A DNA stretch of 64,000 nt from the NCBI RefSeq assembly GCF_032248455.1, contig NZ_JAVTTP010000001.1, positions 806,001 to 870,000 on the forward strand, given 5' to 3'. The position numbers were made by a program, and so were the translations under genes. The notes below the pieces were generated by a model, which saw nothing but the letters and a program-made list of their open reading frames with translations, was not told the DNA's origin and searched no databases. Positions 53,635 to 63,200 of this stretch are shown piece by piece. Source of the stretch: Pricia mediterranea (GTDB lineage Bacteria > Bacteroidota > Bacteroidia > Flavobacteriales > Flavobacteriaceae). The first letter of the stretch is position 1. Each line of letters starts with the position of its first letter.

Positions 53635-56600
53635 GCTGCCGTATTTATTTCATGATTGGGTAGTACATGTAGCTCGCCTTCCAACTCCGGATTGGCTTTG
53701 ACCTGGTTGGTAACAAATTCCATCGCCTGTGCCTGACTGCTAAAGCTCTTACCGCCAAATTGGGTGTTGTCGGTCATACTTGCCGCAGAATAACCGGGAT
53801 CCTGCACCTTTACCTTGCTGTCAAAAGGCTGTACCTTTTTAAGGTTGGCGTGGGAGACCTGCGATCTTGCCACGGCATTCCCCCTAAGGAATATGTTGAA
53901 TACAGAGGTGATAAATTTGAAGAAAAGCCTAACTCCCCGTTTGAAATTCGTATCGATGGTAATAAGTTCGTACCGGATATGACGTTTTACGGATTTTCCG
54001 GTCTTTAACTGTTCCCCTGCGGCGGAGAGCTCCATACCACCTTCTATGGCTTGGTATGAAGGACTTGAAAGTTTCTCGGCATCCTTTAGATCTACAAATT
54101 GGGCAATGGCGAACTTTTCCTTGATGTCATTGATCTTGGAAAGTTCATTATCGGCAGGTGCCAAGGTAAAGTGATTGGCATCATCGGGTTTTTGGGTACC
54201 CAGTTTATCCAAAGTCAATTCCAGCGGAACGGCCCGTTGGGTCACTTGAAGGGAGCCTACGGGATGCAGCACCAATTCCGCCAGGTCGTCAATTTCACGA
54301 AGCGATACGAACAAGGTATTGTTGGAGGGTATCAAAGCCGTCCAGTTTTCCTGCTTTTCGTATTCCGCTACCAACAGCGGCATAACCGAAATCGGCGGTA
54401 GTTCGGTATCTTTTTCCTCGCCCCAGGTAAAGTCGAAGTCCACTTCGATATCGAAGAAGAGCAACGAAATGGAACCGGTACCCTTGGCATGCCATGGCGA
54501 TGGTCCCTCCAAGGACATTTTTACCTTCACGCTAAACAAGCCTATGCCGAATACCTTGACGGAAAGGGAGGCGGAAAGTTGGATGATCATATAGAAGGGT
54601 GAAAACTGGAACAGGGCATCGAAGCCTATGTGCCCTTCTACGTTCAGTGCGCTCATCCCAAAATACAGCTCGGCCCTAGCCCCGAACTGCGCTGTATTGG
54701 AGGTCACCGCAAAATAGCCCATGACCCGTATCCTACCCCAGGATTCGTTCAGGATATTGATCGAAATTCGGACGGGATTGGGGAAAGGCAATGGCGGTGG
54801 ATTAAAAGCAGGGTGGAATCCTCCGACGGCAGACACAAAATTGGAATCGCTGCCCCAACCGACCAAGAGCCCCATCTCTCCTTCCAACGTGATGAAAAGT
54901 ACGCGCGAATCGTACATACTGGCAAAGAACCACAGGCGGTCTTTATCGAACTCAATCGCCCCGATAAAGTTCACTTGCAATACGATCAGGGCGGCCTCCT
55001 CTGTGGGCAGGGCGATTTTTATGATCCCTAGGATGGCGATGTTACCGGGAATTTCAATAATGATGCCCAATGATATACTGATAAGCGTAGGGGTACCCCA
55101 GCCAAGTTTCGCCATAGGCCCGATAAGGAACTTGTCTTGTTCTACGGGGAAAAAATTCCGAAGGTCACTGATAATCTTGGGTGCATTTTCCACCACATTG
55201 GTGGGGAACATAATACTTTCCGTAGCCCCGGTACGTACTCCCTCGGCCAAGGCATCCAAGCGCATCGTTCGGTTGAGGCCCAACAGGCCGCCTACACCTA
55301 ATAGCGTAAAGCCAAAACCCAGCTGAATGCCCGTACCGAACTCGGCCGTAATAATGATGATCAATGAAAATCCGTCCGAGCCGTCCGGCATTTTGGTGGT
55401 GATAAGGCCGATTGCCTTAAGGGAGACGATCTCGCTAAAGGTGAGTTCCAACGCCCCTGCATATTCACCTTTGTCAAAATCAAAAAAGAGGTAGCCTCCG
55501 CCTTTGACGACCCCCGCATCTACGGAAAGACCCACGCCGTTCGGGGGTTTAAAGCCCAACGAGAAGTCCAATGGCCCCAGGTTGCCCTGACCGTCATCGG
55601 GAAAGTCGAAGGCCACATTGGCCCCCAGCCTATCTACGGAGGCGGCTAAAGGACCCAAGTTTAATTTTAAACTACTACTCAGTTCAATAGCTACCGGATC
55701 GGGATCGAACAGTTTGGCGATAAAGAAAATACTTGTTATCTCCAATGGGCCTAAGGAGATATGGCTCGGGAATTGAAGTTCCAGCCCGCCGCTACCGTGT
55801 ATCATGACACCATCCGCAGAGAAATCCGCTCCCAGTGAAAAGTTGGCTTCGGCAGCCTCTAAAGGAATTACGGACGAGAGAAAGCCATCGCTACCCGAAA
55901 AGTCCAAGGTCAGTTTTCCGTCATCCAGGGCCACTGAAAAAGAAGGGTCAAAGGTGGCCGTGCCTTCCGATGGATTCCAGGTAGCCGTAATTGAATTTCC
56001 AAAACTGACGGTACCCACTTCCAACCTCGTGCCCCCGGGAAGGCCTACCAACAACATCGATTGCCCGGGTTTATTGGCAAGGAGTTCATTGTTTATCGTT
56101 AGTGCTATGTCGCCCGTGGGAGGTTGTAGTTTAAAATTGCCATTGGGTATATCTATGAGGCCCTGGACCCCTGCGGAGAAACTGCCTTCAAATCCGGATT
56201 TTAGTGACCAAGGTTCGATTAAGGGATAGGTATTTTCTACTTTGCCGTTTCCGGGCACCCGCAGTTCAAATCCAAGTGCAGGCGGGTTGAAAGCATTGTT
56301 TGCCTGAAGGTGTAACAGGAACATTTCAAAAATTGGCGGTTGCCCACTTATTTCGATAATATCCGTCGGGAAATCGAGAGGCTCCGTAATCTTCTCAATA
56401 CGTTTAAAGAGCTTTCTACCATCAAAACCTGGTTTTCCAAGGTCTGTAAGTTCTTCGATATAGCCGGCCGGCGATTTAAACAGGTCCACCAATCTGTTTA
56501 ACATCAACCGCCTTTGGAAATAGGGAGGTCGGGTAATATCATCGCCATCTTCGTTCAAAAGATTTTTCTCCGCGAACCCAATGAAATCGAGAACACCGAA

Positions 56601-57050
56601 AAATTTTGGCAATTTTTCCTCCAAGAGCCTTACTGCCATAGATTCCAGGATTCTTGGGATAAAACCATCGAAGAAATCCTGAAAATGGGCCTTTTGGGCG
56701 GCGGAGAGGGATCCATCCGACTGTGCCATTTGATTAACGGTCTCCCCCAGTTGCACGGCTCCCTGTATCACTGAAAATACATGTTCGCCCAATACCGCAC
56801 CTTTGGCTATAATCTGCAATGCGTCCCCATTGTCTATCGCTTGGGTAAGTTGTTCGGTAGCTTGCGGTAGGGAGCCTGCCGAGGACTTTACTGTATTCAA
56901 CGCCCCGTTCAGTTGGGGGTCATTGTGCCAAGAGGCTGGAAAGCCAATGCCCAGATCATGTATAAAGCCAGAGCTCAACTCCTCCGAAAGCGGTTGCAAG
57001 GCTTCCGATAAATGCTTAAGAACAACTTCAAATGTACCGGCGTTGGGCAT
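53631..57050 (-). CDS. DUF6603-like beta-rich giant protein, 1139 residues (operon gene 2)
   Basis: No signal peptide. A helical head (1-210) is followed by a very long run of short amphipathic beta strands (about 210-900): SLKSGFEGSFSAGVQGLIDI, MIHGSGGLELQFPSHISLGP, ISISLGIIIEIPGNIAILGI, GLLVGWGSDSNFVSAVGGFH, ISINILNESWGRIRVMGYFA and VKVFGIGLFSVKVKMSLEGP. From memory this resembles the uncharacterised DUF6603 proteins; I am moderately sure. The C-terminal part (about 900-1139) is mixed and ends with KSFSSQAQAMEFVTNQVKAN. The strand pattern recalls a beta-groove or solenoid with a hydrophobic side, such as a lipid-transfer or barrel-like wall, yet nothing shows export. It is 4 bp from the protease gene, and its stop overlaps the next start. 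Confidence 0.8.
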   Translation of the reverse strand: MPNAGTFEVVLKHLSEALQPLSEELSSGFIHDLGIGFPASWHNDPQLNGALNTVKSSAGSLPQATEQLTQAIDNGDALQIIAKGAVLGEHVFSVIQGAVQLGETVNQMAQSDGSLSAAQKAHFQDFFDGFIPRILESMAVRLLEEKLPKFFGVLDFIGFAEKNLLNEDGDDITRPPYFQRRLMLNRLVDLFKSPAGYIEELTDLGKPGFDGRKLFKRIEKITEPLDFPTDIIEISGQPPIFEMFLLHLQANNAFNPPALGFELRVPGNGKVENTYPLIEPWSLKSGFEGSFSAGVQGLIDIPNGNFKLQPPTGDIALTINNELLANKPGQSMLLVGLPGGTRLEVGTVSFGNSITATWNPSEGTATFDPSFSVALDDGKLTLDFSGSDGFLSSVIPLEAAEANFSLGADFSADGVMIHGSGGLELQFPSHISLGPLEITSIFFIAKLFDPDPVAIELSSSLKLNLGPLAASVDRLGANVAFDFPDDGQGNLGPLDFSLGFKPPNGVGLSVDAGVVKGGGYLFFDFDKGEYAGALELTFSEIVSLKAIGLITTKMPDGSDGFSLIIIITAEFGTGIQLGFGFTLLGVGGLLGLNRTMRLDALAEGVRTGATESIMFPTNVVENAPKIISDLRNFFPVEQDKFLIGPMAKLGWGTPTLISISLGIIIEIPGNIAILGIIKIALPTEEAALIVLQVNFIGAIEFDKDRLWFFASMYDSRVLFITLEGEMGLLVGWGSDSNFVSAVGGFHPAFNPPPLPFPNPVRISINILNESWGRIRVMGYFAVTSNTAQFGARAELYFGMSALNVEGHIGFDALFQFSPFYMIIQLSASLSVKVFGIGLFSVKVKMSLEGPSPWHAKGTGSISLLFFDIEVDFDFTWGEEKDTELPPISVMPLLVAEYEKQENWTALIPSNNTLFVSLREIDDLAELVLHPVGSLQVTQRAVPLELTLDKLGTQKPDDANHFTLAPADNELSKINDIKEKFAIAQFVDLKDAEKLSSPSYQAIEGGMELSAAGEQLKTGKSVKRHIRYELITIDTNFKRGVRLFFKFITSVFNIFLRGNAVARSQVSHANLKKVQPFDSKVKVQDPGYSAASMTDNTQFGGKSFSSQAQAMEFVTNQVKANPELEGELHVLPNHEINTAA

Positions 57051-57054
57051 TTTT

Positions 57055-59661
57055 TTATAGTATAGGTTCGTTGAAGATTTCTTCGTAGCTGGCTACAAAT
57101 TCGTTAAAGGTCTTTCCGACAAAATTGGGAACTTGTTTCATGGCGATTTCCAAAGCCACTGCGGTTTCCCCGGCCACGTGCTTTTTAAGTTCGGTTACAA
57201 TATTCTGCAGATAGCCCACCACCGGCCTACCCTCTATTTTTTCGGGTACCTCTACATGTGGCAATAAGGAAGCCCGGTTGAGATGGTGAACCAATAGTGG
57301 GCCCTTATTCCTATGCCAGGCGGTAGCTACACGTTTGTTGGTATTCACCAGATCGCGTATTTCCTTATAATGGGCCAAGGCTAGATCGTATAATTCCTTT
57401 CCCTGTGGAGTTTTTACCAACCTTGATATTGGGGATCCCTTTGCGAATAACGGTTCCGGATCAGTATTGAAGGTTTGCAATCGTTCCCTTTCAAAAGTAT
57501 TTGATGCCATTACAATTCCCGCAGCAATGGAATTGACGGCCGCTTGAACATCCAGTTTGCCATCTCCAAACCTATTGTTGGCAGTATTTCCCGTAAAGCT
57601 GTCCTTGACCGCGGTATCCATAAGGGCCTGCTTCAGGTCATCGTGGTGTAGTTCGGGATCTTTTTCAAATAGCAGGGCCGCCGCACCCGCCACATGGGGT
57701 GCTGCCATACTGGTTCCCGATTTGGCAATGTAGAAGTCATAGCAACAATCACAACAAGAGCCTGCATCAGGATCGTGACGGGCGGACATAATACGGGTTC
57801 CGGGTGCAGAAATTTCCGGTTTCATCCTTCCGTCGGCCGTCGGGCCTTGACTGGACGAGGCCTTTAACTTCCCCGAGTCCTTGCCCTTGATGATATAGTT
57901 GCCCACTGTGATAACGCGCTCCGCAGTACCGGGAATGCTAATGGTTCCCTCATCGGTCTCAAAAGTGGTGAACTTTGCTAGTTGATCTCTCTCGATATAG
58001 GCGTGTATCGCAGCATCGGTAGCTGTAGTATTGGTGAGTTTGATAACCCAAATTCCTGTTTTGTTATGGTCGTCGCCATCTGGGTCTATATCGATAAAAA
58101 TTCGTTTTCTACCATTGTTTTGGACATTTTGGGAGTCGATGGTTATGGTACTGTTCTTTGTATCTTCGGTAAAATTGACATTGTCTCCGGGACTCGCAGT
58201 GTTCGTACCGGTAATATTGTTCCCTTTTGGTATAATCTCAATGTCCAGGTCATTTGCCCCTTCGTACCAGATATCGATTTCAATTTTTTTGGTGTCGTCA
58301 TCGTCCTTGGGCGGTAAAACCTTGAATTTCAGTTCAACGGGAGAAGCTGCATTGTTGGCAGGTACAGTGGTTTGAGCATGCCTATCGTCACTACCAAGGT
58401 TTCCAGCAGATTTAACGATGGAGAAGCCCTTCGTATTCCCGAGCAACAAATACAGATCAATCATTTCCTCTACCAAAGTGGTACCGTCATGGGGACCAAG
58501 ATTGTCGCCTAAGCTCATGTTGACTACGGCAGGTTTATCGGCATCCTCCGCTTTTCTCATAATGTAGGATATAGCATCGATCAAATTATTGGATGTCCCT
58601 AATTCATTGGATCCGCTCCTCAGGCGCACAAAAATGAGATCGGCCTCTGGAGCCACTCCTACATAGTGGAAGGACCCATGGCAGTTCCCCGACTGGGCCC
58701 CGTTTCCCGCGGCTATTCCCGCGACGTGGGTCCCGTGGTCGTCCGGCTCATGCCTTACGACCGTCATGGGATCGGAAGCGGCAATAGCGTTTTCAATATC
58801 CTGTGTGTCGTACTCCACCCCGTCCATCGGATTTCCTACAGCATCCGTCGGTGCAGTCTCACCCCCCTCTGGGGTAAGGGATTGATCCATAAGAAATAAA
58901 ATTCGTGATTTGCTTTCGTCCGAAATATCCCTAAAGACTTTATGCGAGTACAGAAATCCGAAGTCGATGATACCCACGATCACGCCTTTACCGGTAAACT
59001 TATCCGTGCCGCCAAAAGGCGGACTGTCATTTCTTATGCCGTCCGCATTTATTTCTTCGATACTATCATCGAGATCCGGGGCATAGTTTCGGTTGGTCTC
59101 GATCCGAATAACGTTGGGATGGGAAACCACAGCTTCCAACCTGTCCAGCGGAATTTTAACCGCCACCATAGTACCGACTATGCTGGTTACTTGGCAGCCA
59201 AGGTCGGCCAGGAACTCGTAAGAATCGCGGAATTGGAGTAGTGCCCCGAGCATCTTCGTTTGCCTACCACTGTCTCCGCTTGCCATAAAAGCCTTGTCCT
59301 TTTTCGCCTTATCCAATATAATTTGGGTACGCGGATCTATTTTTTTATGCTGGGGTATCTCGGCGGGTTCTCCGTTAAATTTCAGGAAATGGGTCTCTTT
59401 TAGCGAGGCGATACTTTCCAAATTTTCGACCGCGATAGATCCCGAAAATTCTGTTTTCCCCAAGGACTCCTTGAGCCTAAAGCCATATTTTTCCAGCTCA
59501 TGTGCATTGGCGGTTGTAGTGATGATTACAGGTAGGGGATCATTCTCTTTTAGGCAGGGGTGAATCCAATCCATCTTCTTTCTACCCAGCTTTTGAACAT
59601 TTTGATAGTGCTTATAGATAAGCTGAAGCTCGGAATCCAGTTTGTGTAAGAATTTTGACAT
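57055..59661 (-). CDS. S8 subtilisin-like serine protease, leaderless (operon gene 1)
   Basis: 868 residues. The catalytic triad is visible: Asp233 (VGIIDFGF), His309 (DDHGTHVAGIAAG) and Ser651 (SGTSMAAPHVAG), with oxyanion Asn421 (SAGNLG). There is no signal peptide, so the protease should remain in the cytoplasm. The first about 210 residues look like a propeptide-type region (KIPLDRLEAVVSHPNVIRIE). Between Asn421 and Ser651 is a 150-residue beta-rich insert (about 440-590), and just before Ser651 a Cys cluster (CCDCC, 636-640). The C-terminal about 150 residues are helical and unassigned. It is first in the five-gene operon and divergent from the patatin gene (616-bp spacer). It may mature the other operon proteins; inferred. 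Confidence 0.9.
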   Translation of the reverse strand: MSKFLHKLDSELQLIYKHYQNVQKLGRKKMDWIHPCLKENDPLPVIITTTANAHELEKYGFRLKESLGKTEFSGSIAVENLESIASLKETHFLKFNGEPAEIPQHKKIDPRTQIILDKAKKDKAFMASGDSGRQTKMLGALLQFRDSYEFLADLGCQVTSIVGTMVAVKIPLDRLEAVVSHPNVIRIETNRNYAPDLDDSIEEINADGIRNDSPPFGGTDKFTGKGVIVGIIDFGFLYSHKVFRDISDESKSRILFLMDQSLTPEGGETAPTDAVGNPMDGVEYDTQDIENAIAASDPMTVVRHEPDDHGTHVAGIAAGNGAQSGNCHGSFHYVGVAPEADLIFVRLRSGSNELGTSNNLIDAISYIMRKAEDADKPAVVNMSLGDNLGPHDGTTLVEEMIDLYLLLGNTKGFSIVKSAGNLGSDDRHAQTTVPANNAASPVELKFKVLPPKDDDDTKKIEIDIWYEGANDLDIEIIPKGNNITGTNTASPGDNVNFTEDTKNSTITIDSQNVQNNGRKRIFIDIDPDGDDHNKTGIWVIKLTNTTATDAAIHAYIERDQLAKFTTFETDEGTISIPGTAERVITVGNYIIKGKDSGKLKASSSQGPTADGRMKPEISAPGTRIMSARHDPDAGSCCDCCYDFYIAKSGTSMAAPHVAGAAALLFEKDPELHHDDLKQALMDTAVKDSFTGNTANNRFGDGKLDVQAAVNSIAAGIVMASNTFERERLQTFNTDPEPLFAKGSPISRLVKTPQGKELYDLALAHYKEIRDLVNTNKRVATAWHRNKGPLLVHHLNRASLLPHVEVPEKIEGRPVVGYLQNIVTELKKHVAGETAVALEIAMKQVPNFVGKTFNEFVASYEEIFNEPIL

Positions 59662-60277
59662 TTCCCTATTTTAAATCTGCTTTTTCCGATAAAATCGTTC
59701 CTGCAAAAGACACTTGGAACAGTACCCTTGGCAAACAACCAAGCTACCTAAATGCTGGGGGAAGTTTGAGCATTAGCGCTCACAATCAATGAACCACTCC
59801 GAGGCAGAACCCTCGAGGTATCAGAGCCAAGATTCAAGAATCAAGAAACCTGCCTTGCCGGCAGGCAGGCTAGAATTTTTGTCTTGGCTCTTGGTTCTTG
59901 ACTCTTGTTTCTCCATGATTTGATTAGCTAAATGCTACACCCGAGGCCGAGCCTCGGGGAAGTGTAATGATTAAGTGGTTCAAGGGGAGTTGTGCTCTAA
60001 AACGTTAATCAAGTCCAAAAAAAAAAATACCTGTGAATTGGGGCCGGATATTTTTTCCTGAAAATAAGAAAATCTCACGCCCGTTACCGGAATTATTGTG
60101 TGGATTGCAAGATTGTATGTATGAATTGCATATTATTTTACATACATTAAGAACAGTATTATACTTAAAGGGTGCAAGGATGTCGAAACGGCAGGGAACT
60201 ACCGGTTCATTCAAATTTTTCCTTATCTTTAATCCCACTCCCCCATACCTATTTCATAACCACCAAAGACCGACCTT
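59662..60277. other. Divergent spacer between the large operon and the patatin gene
   Basis: 616 bp without a credible gene. Contains a heptamer inverted array with a GC palindrome in its centre (59828-59909). TATCTTTA at 60224-60231 could be the patatin gene's -7 element (the same octamer as at kdsA). No promoter of the operon was found. Confidence 0.45.
59828..59909. repeat. Inverted heptamer array around a CCTGCC/GGCAGG palindrome
   Basis: CAAGATT-CAAGAAT-CAAGAAA (59828-59848) faces TCTTGGC-TCTTGGT-TCTTGAC-TCTTGTT (59882-59909). Between them CCTGCC (59849-59854) and GGCAGG (59864-59869) enclose TGCCGGCA, so the entire region can fold as one large stem. Confidence 0.7.
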
Positions 60278-63200
60278 ATGCTCAATAAATGGTTTAACCA
60301 AGGGGTGAACTTTCTTATCGCGGTATGGATACTTCTTTCCTTTTTGATTCTCGTCTGCAATGGATTCTTTTGGATCAATGACTATATCAGCTCTCCTCAA
60401 CATGGTTTGTTCGAGAACTTTGATGCCGTTTCGGACATTATAAGAAAAGAGGGTCTAATCTCCTATAGGCTTTACTTTTTGCTCGATTTTGCATGGGGGC
60501 TGTACCTGCTTCTTATCATCGGGTATTCGGTCAAGGATAAGAACGATAACAGCCTCTTAAATTACAGGGAATACAGTACCTCGGCCTCAAAATTCTACCT
60601 CTTTTTTGCAAGTCTCGCCTTTCTTTTGGATTGTATGGAAGGCATAAGTTATCTCTTCTTTTGGGGAAGATTTCTAGAAGCCATCTATATCGGAAAAATG
60701 TTGGCCTATTCCGTTTGTTTGTCCTTTTTGCTGTATTGGTTATTAAAAAGGTTCTTCCTGCCCCATTTCAAATCCCTTTTAAGATTTGTGTGGACATCGC
60801 TCTTTAGCATCCTTTTTCTTGTCGTTATCTACCTTTTGATCACGATGATGCCCCAAGGGGGAACCATTATCGTGGACCTCTTCTACAGCCCTGGTAATAT
60901 TGTAATCCTATTTTTTCTCCTCGCATTTCTGGCCATCATGATTTCCCACTATCCGGTTTACGCCGATATCTGGATGAACGGTGATAACACCTGTGTGAGC
61001 CTTGAAATGGACGAAAAGCTACGCGTTTTCGGTTTTGGCATTATCTATTACAAACGAATAGCGGGGAAGAACTCCGGGAACCGTTCCTATGACAACGAAA
61101 TGGTCAAGGCGATGCGACGCAGTCTTGGGATTTTATTGTACGTGGCGGTATTCAACATTCTTTTCAGTGTCATCTCCCAATTTTTTGAGGTGCAGTTCGA
61201 TGTCCTTAGCCTGACCGTTTTCATAGCGGTCGTAACCCTTTTCCTGTATTATCTAGAGGGAAAAAAATACGATAGCTGGAAAGAAAAGTTGACCAACAAA
61301 GAGCTTTCCGAAGCCGTCAAGCGGAAAACGGTCAACGAAATTGTGTTCTATGTGACCTGGTTTCCCAAATACTTTGTCATTAGTACGGTCATGGTTATGG
61401 TCACTGCGATGTGCGCCTATTTCCTGCAATGGGACCGTTGGACGATAGTACTCTTCCTGATTGCGCTAGGGCTTCAGCTCTTCCTGTATATCATGTTTAA
61501 AATAGCCCGAACGTTCTTCAAATATGTGTACCGTTGGAAAACGCTCAAAACCGAGTACAAAGAAATGTACAGCGAGGATATTATGTCAATATTCGAAAAG
61601 TACGACCCAAACGCTACCAGGGGCGAGACCGCAGTGGGCAAATTTATTGGCAAATTCAGCGATAATGTGCGGTATCTACGGTTGATGCAAATCAGCGGGC
61701 TGCTCTCCTTGTTCGCTTTAATAGTGGCCAATACAATTTTTGCAGTGGCCACTTTCTTCAACCCGCTGGTCATCATACTGCTTTATATCATATTCTTCTA
61801 TTCGCTTTTCGTCATTATTTTCAAACACGTGCTCTACTATCACAGAAGCTCGGAAAATACCTTTGAAGGCCGTAACTTTTTTAGATACGGTATACCCCTG
61901 GCATTCTTTTTACTATTAGGATTTATGGTGTTCACTTCCTTGTTTCCGAACGACCTGCACCAACTGAGTTTGGTCAACCGTAAAACCCCTGAGCCGCTTC
62001 CGTACGAATCCTTTCTTAATTCCATGACCAGGGACAGTACGCAAGTGGGGCCTAAGAATTATTTTCTGGTGGGATCCTACGGCGGAGGCCTAAAGGCGAA
62101 TCTTTGGAACCTATTACTATTAAATCGTCTGGAGAATGCTTCGAACGAAGCGTTCCTTAAACGCACCCTTGTCCTATCCGGAGTTTCCGGGGGAGCGGTA
62201 GGAATAGGTAATTTTGCGTCCCTCCTCCATGAGCAAAAAGACAGCCTTGCCATAGCCAAGGGCATAGAAAAAATCGGACGTTCCAATGTGCTGTCCAACG
62301 AATTGACCTATCTGCTCGGTCGTGATCTGCTTCGGGAATATTGGCCGTGGTGCAACTACGAGGGCAAAGACAGGTCGTACAAGAGTATGGAACAGCATGC
62401 CAAGAACACGGGAATGGAGGCCTACAATACCATTGCTTTTGATGAGTATTGGCAGGATGTTTATGAAAGTAGGGATAGCACCTTTCCCGCATTGATCATC
62501 AATACCACCGCTGTCAGCGGTCAACAAGGGTTGGCCGTTTCCGTCCAATTTCCGACGAACACCTTTGCCGGGGCAAGGATTATCAATGTTTTTAAGGACA
62601 GTCTAAGCGACAAGACCCTCACCTATTTTGGTGCCATTTCAACGACCAACCGCTTCCCTTTTTTTAGTCCCACGGCAAAAATCCCTACTAAGGGAAGTTA
62701 TTTGGATGGGGGCTATTTCGACAATTCGGGGATGTTGAGCACCTTGGAGGTTTTTGATGCCATTGTTAGGGATACGACCACAAGCTTTGCTCCACAGATA
62801 AATCCCGTATTCATCAACATTATCAATTCAGAGGATTTCTATGTTGCCCAAAAAGTAAAAGAGTATGGGTTGGAGCCAAAGAGAATCAACGATGCCAGCG
62901 AAATCGGCTCGATTATCGGAACGATAGCCTCCATCGACAAATTCCCCAGGTTCGTGCTGGAGAAGATTCGGGCCCGTGGCTATGCTGTCGAACTGATTAT
63001 GATGCCGCACAAGCTCAGCTATGAAAAAATCAAGAACTCCCTCAATGGGGAAGTACCGGAACCCTTGGCACTGATGGATAGCATAAAAAAGCACAACGAC
63101 TCCATTGATGCCGCACTCCGCGATTATGAACACTATGATCTGGCAAAATGGGGAGTGATAGAGCCGCCATTGGCCCGTTTGTTAAGCGAGCCCGCCGTGA

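Noticed and set aside
42785-59661. Considered as a phage-tail, type VI or contractile injection cluster
   Set aside because: No sheath, tube, baseplate, ClpV, spike or AAA ATPase motif seen.
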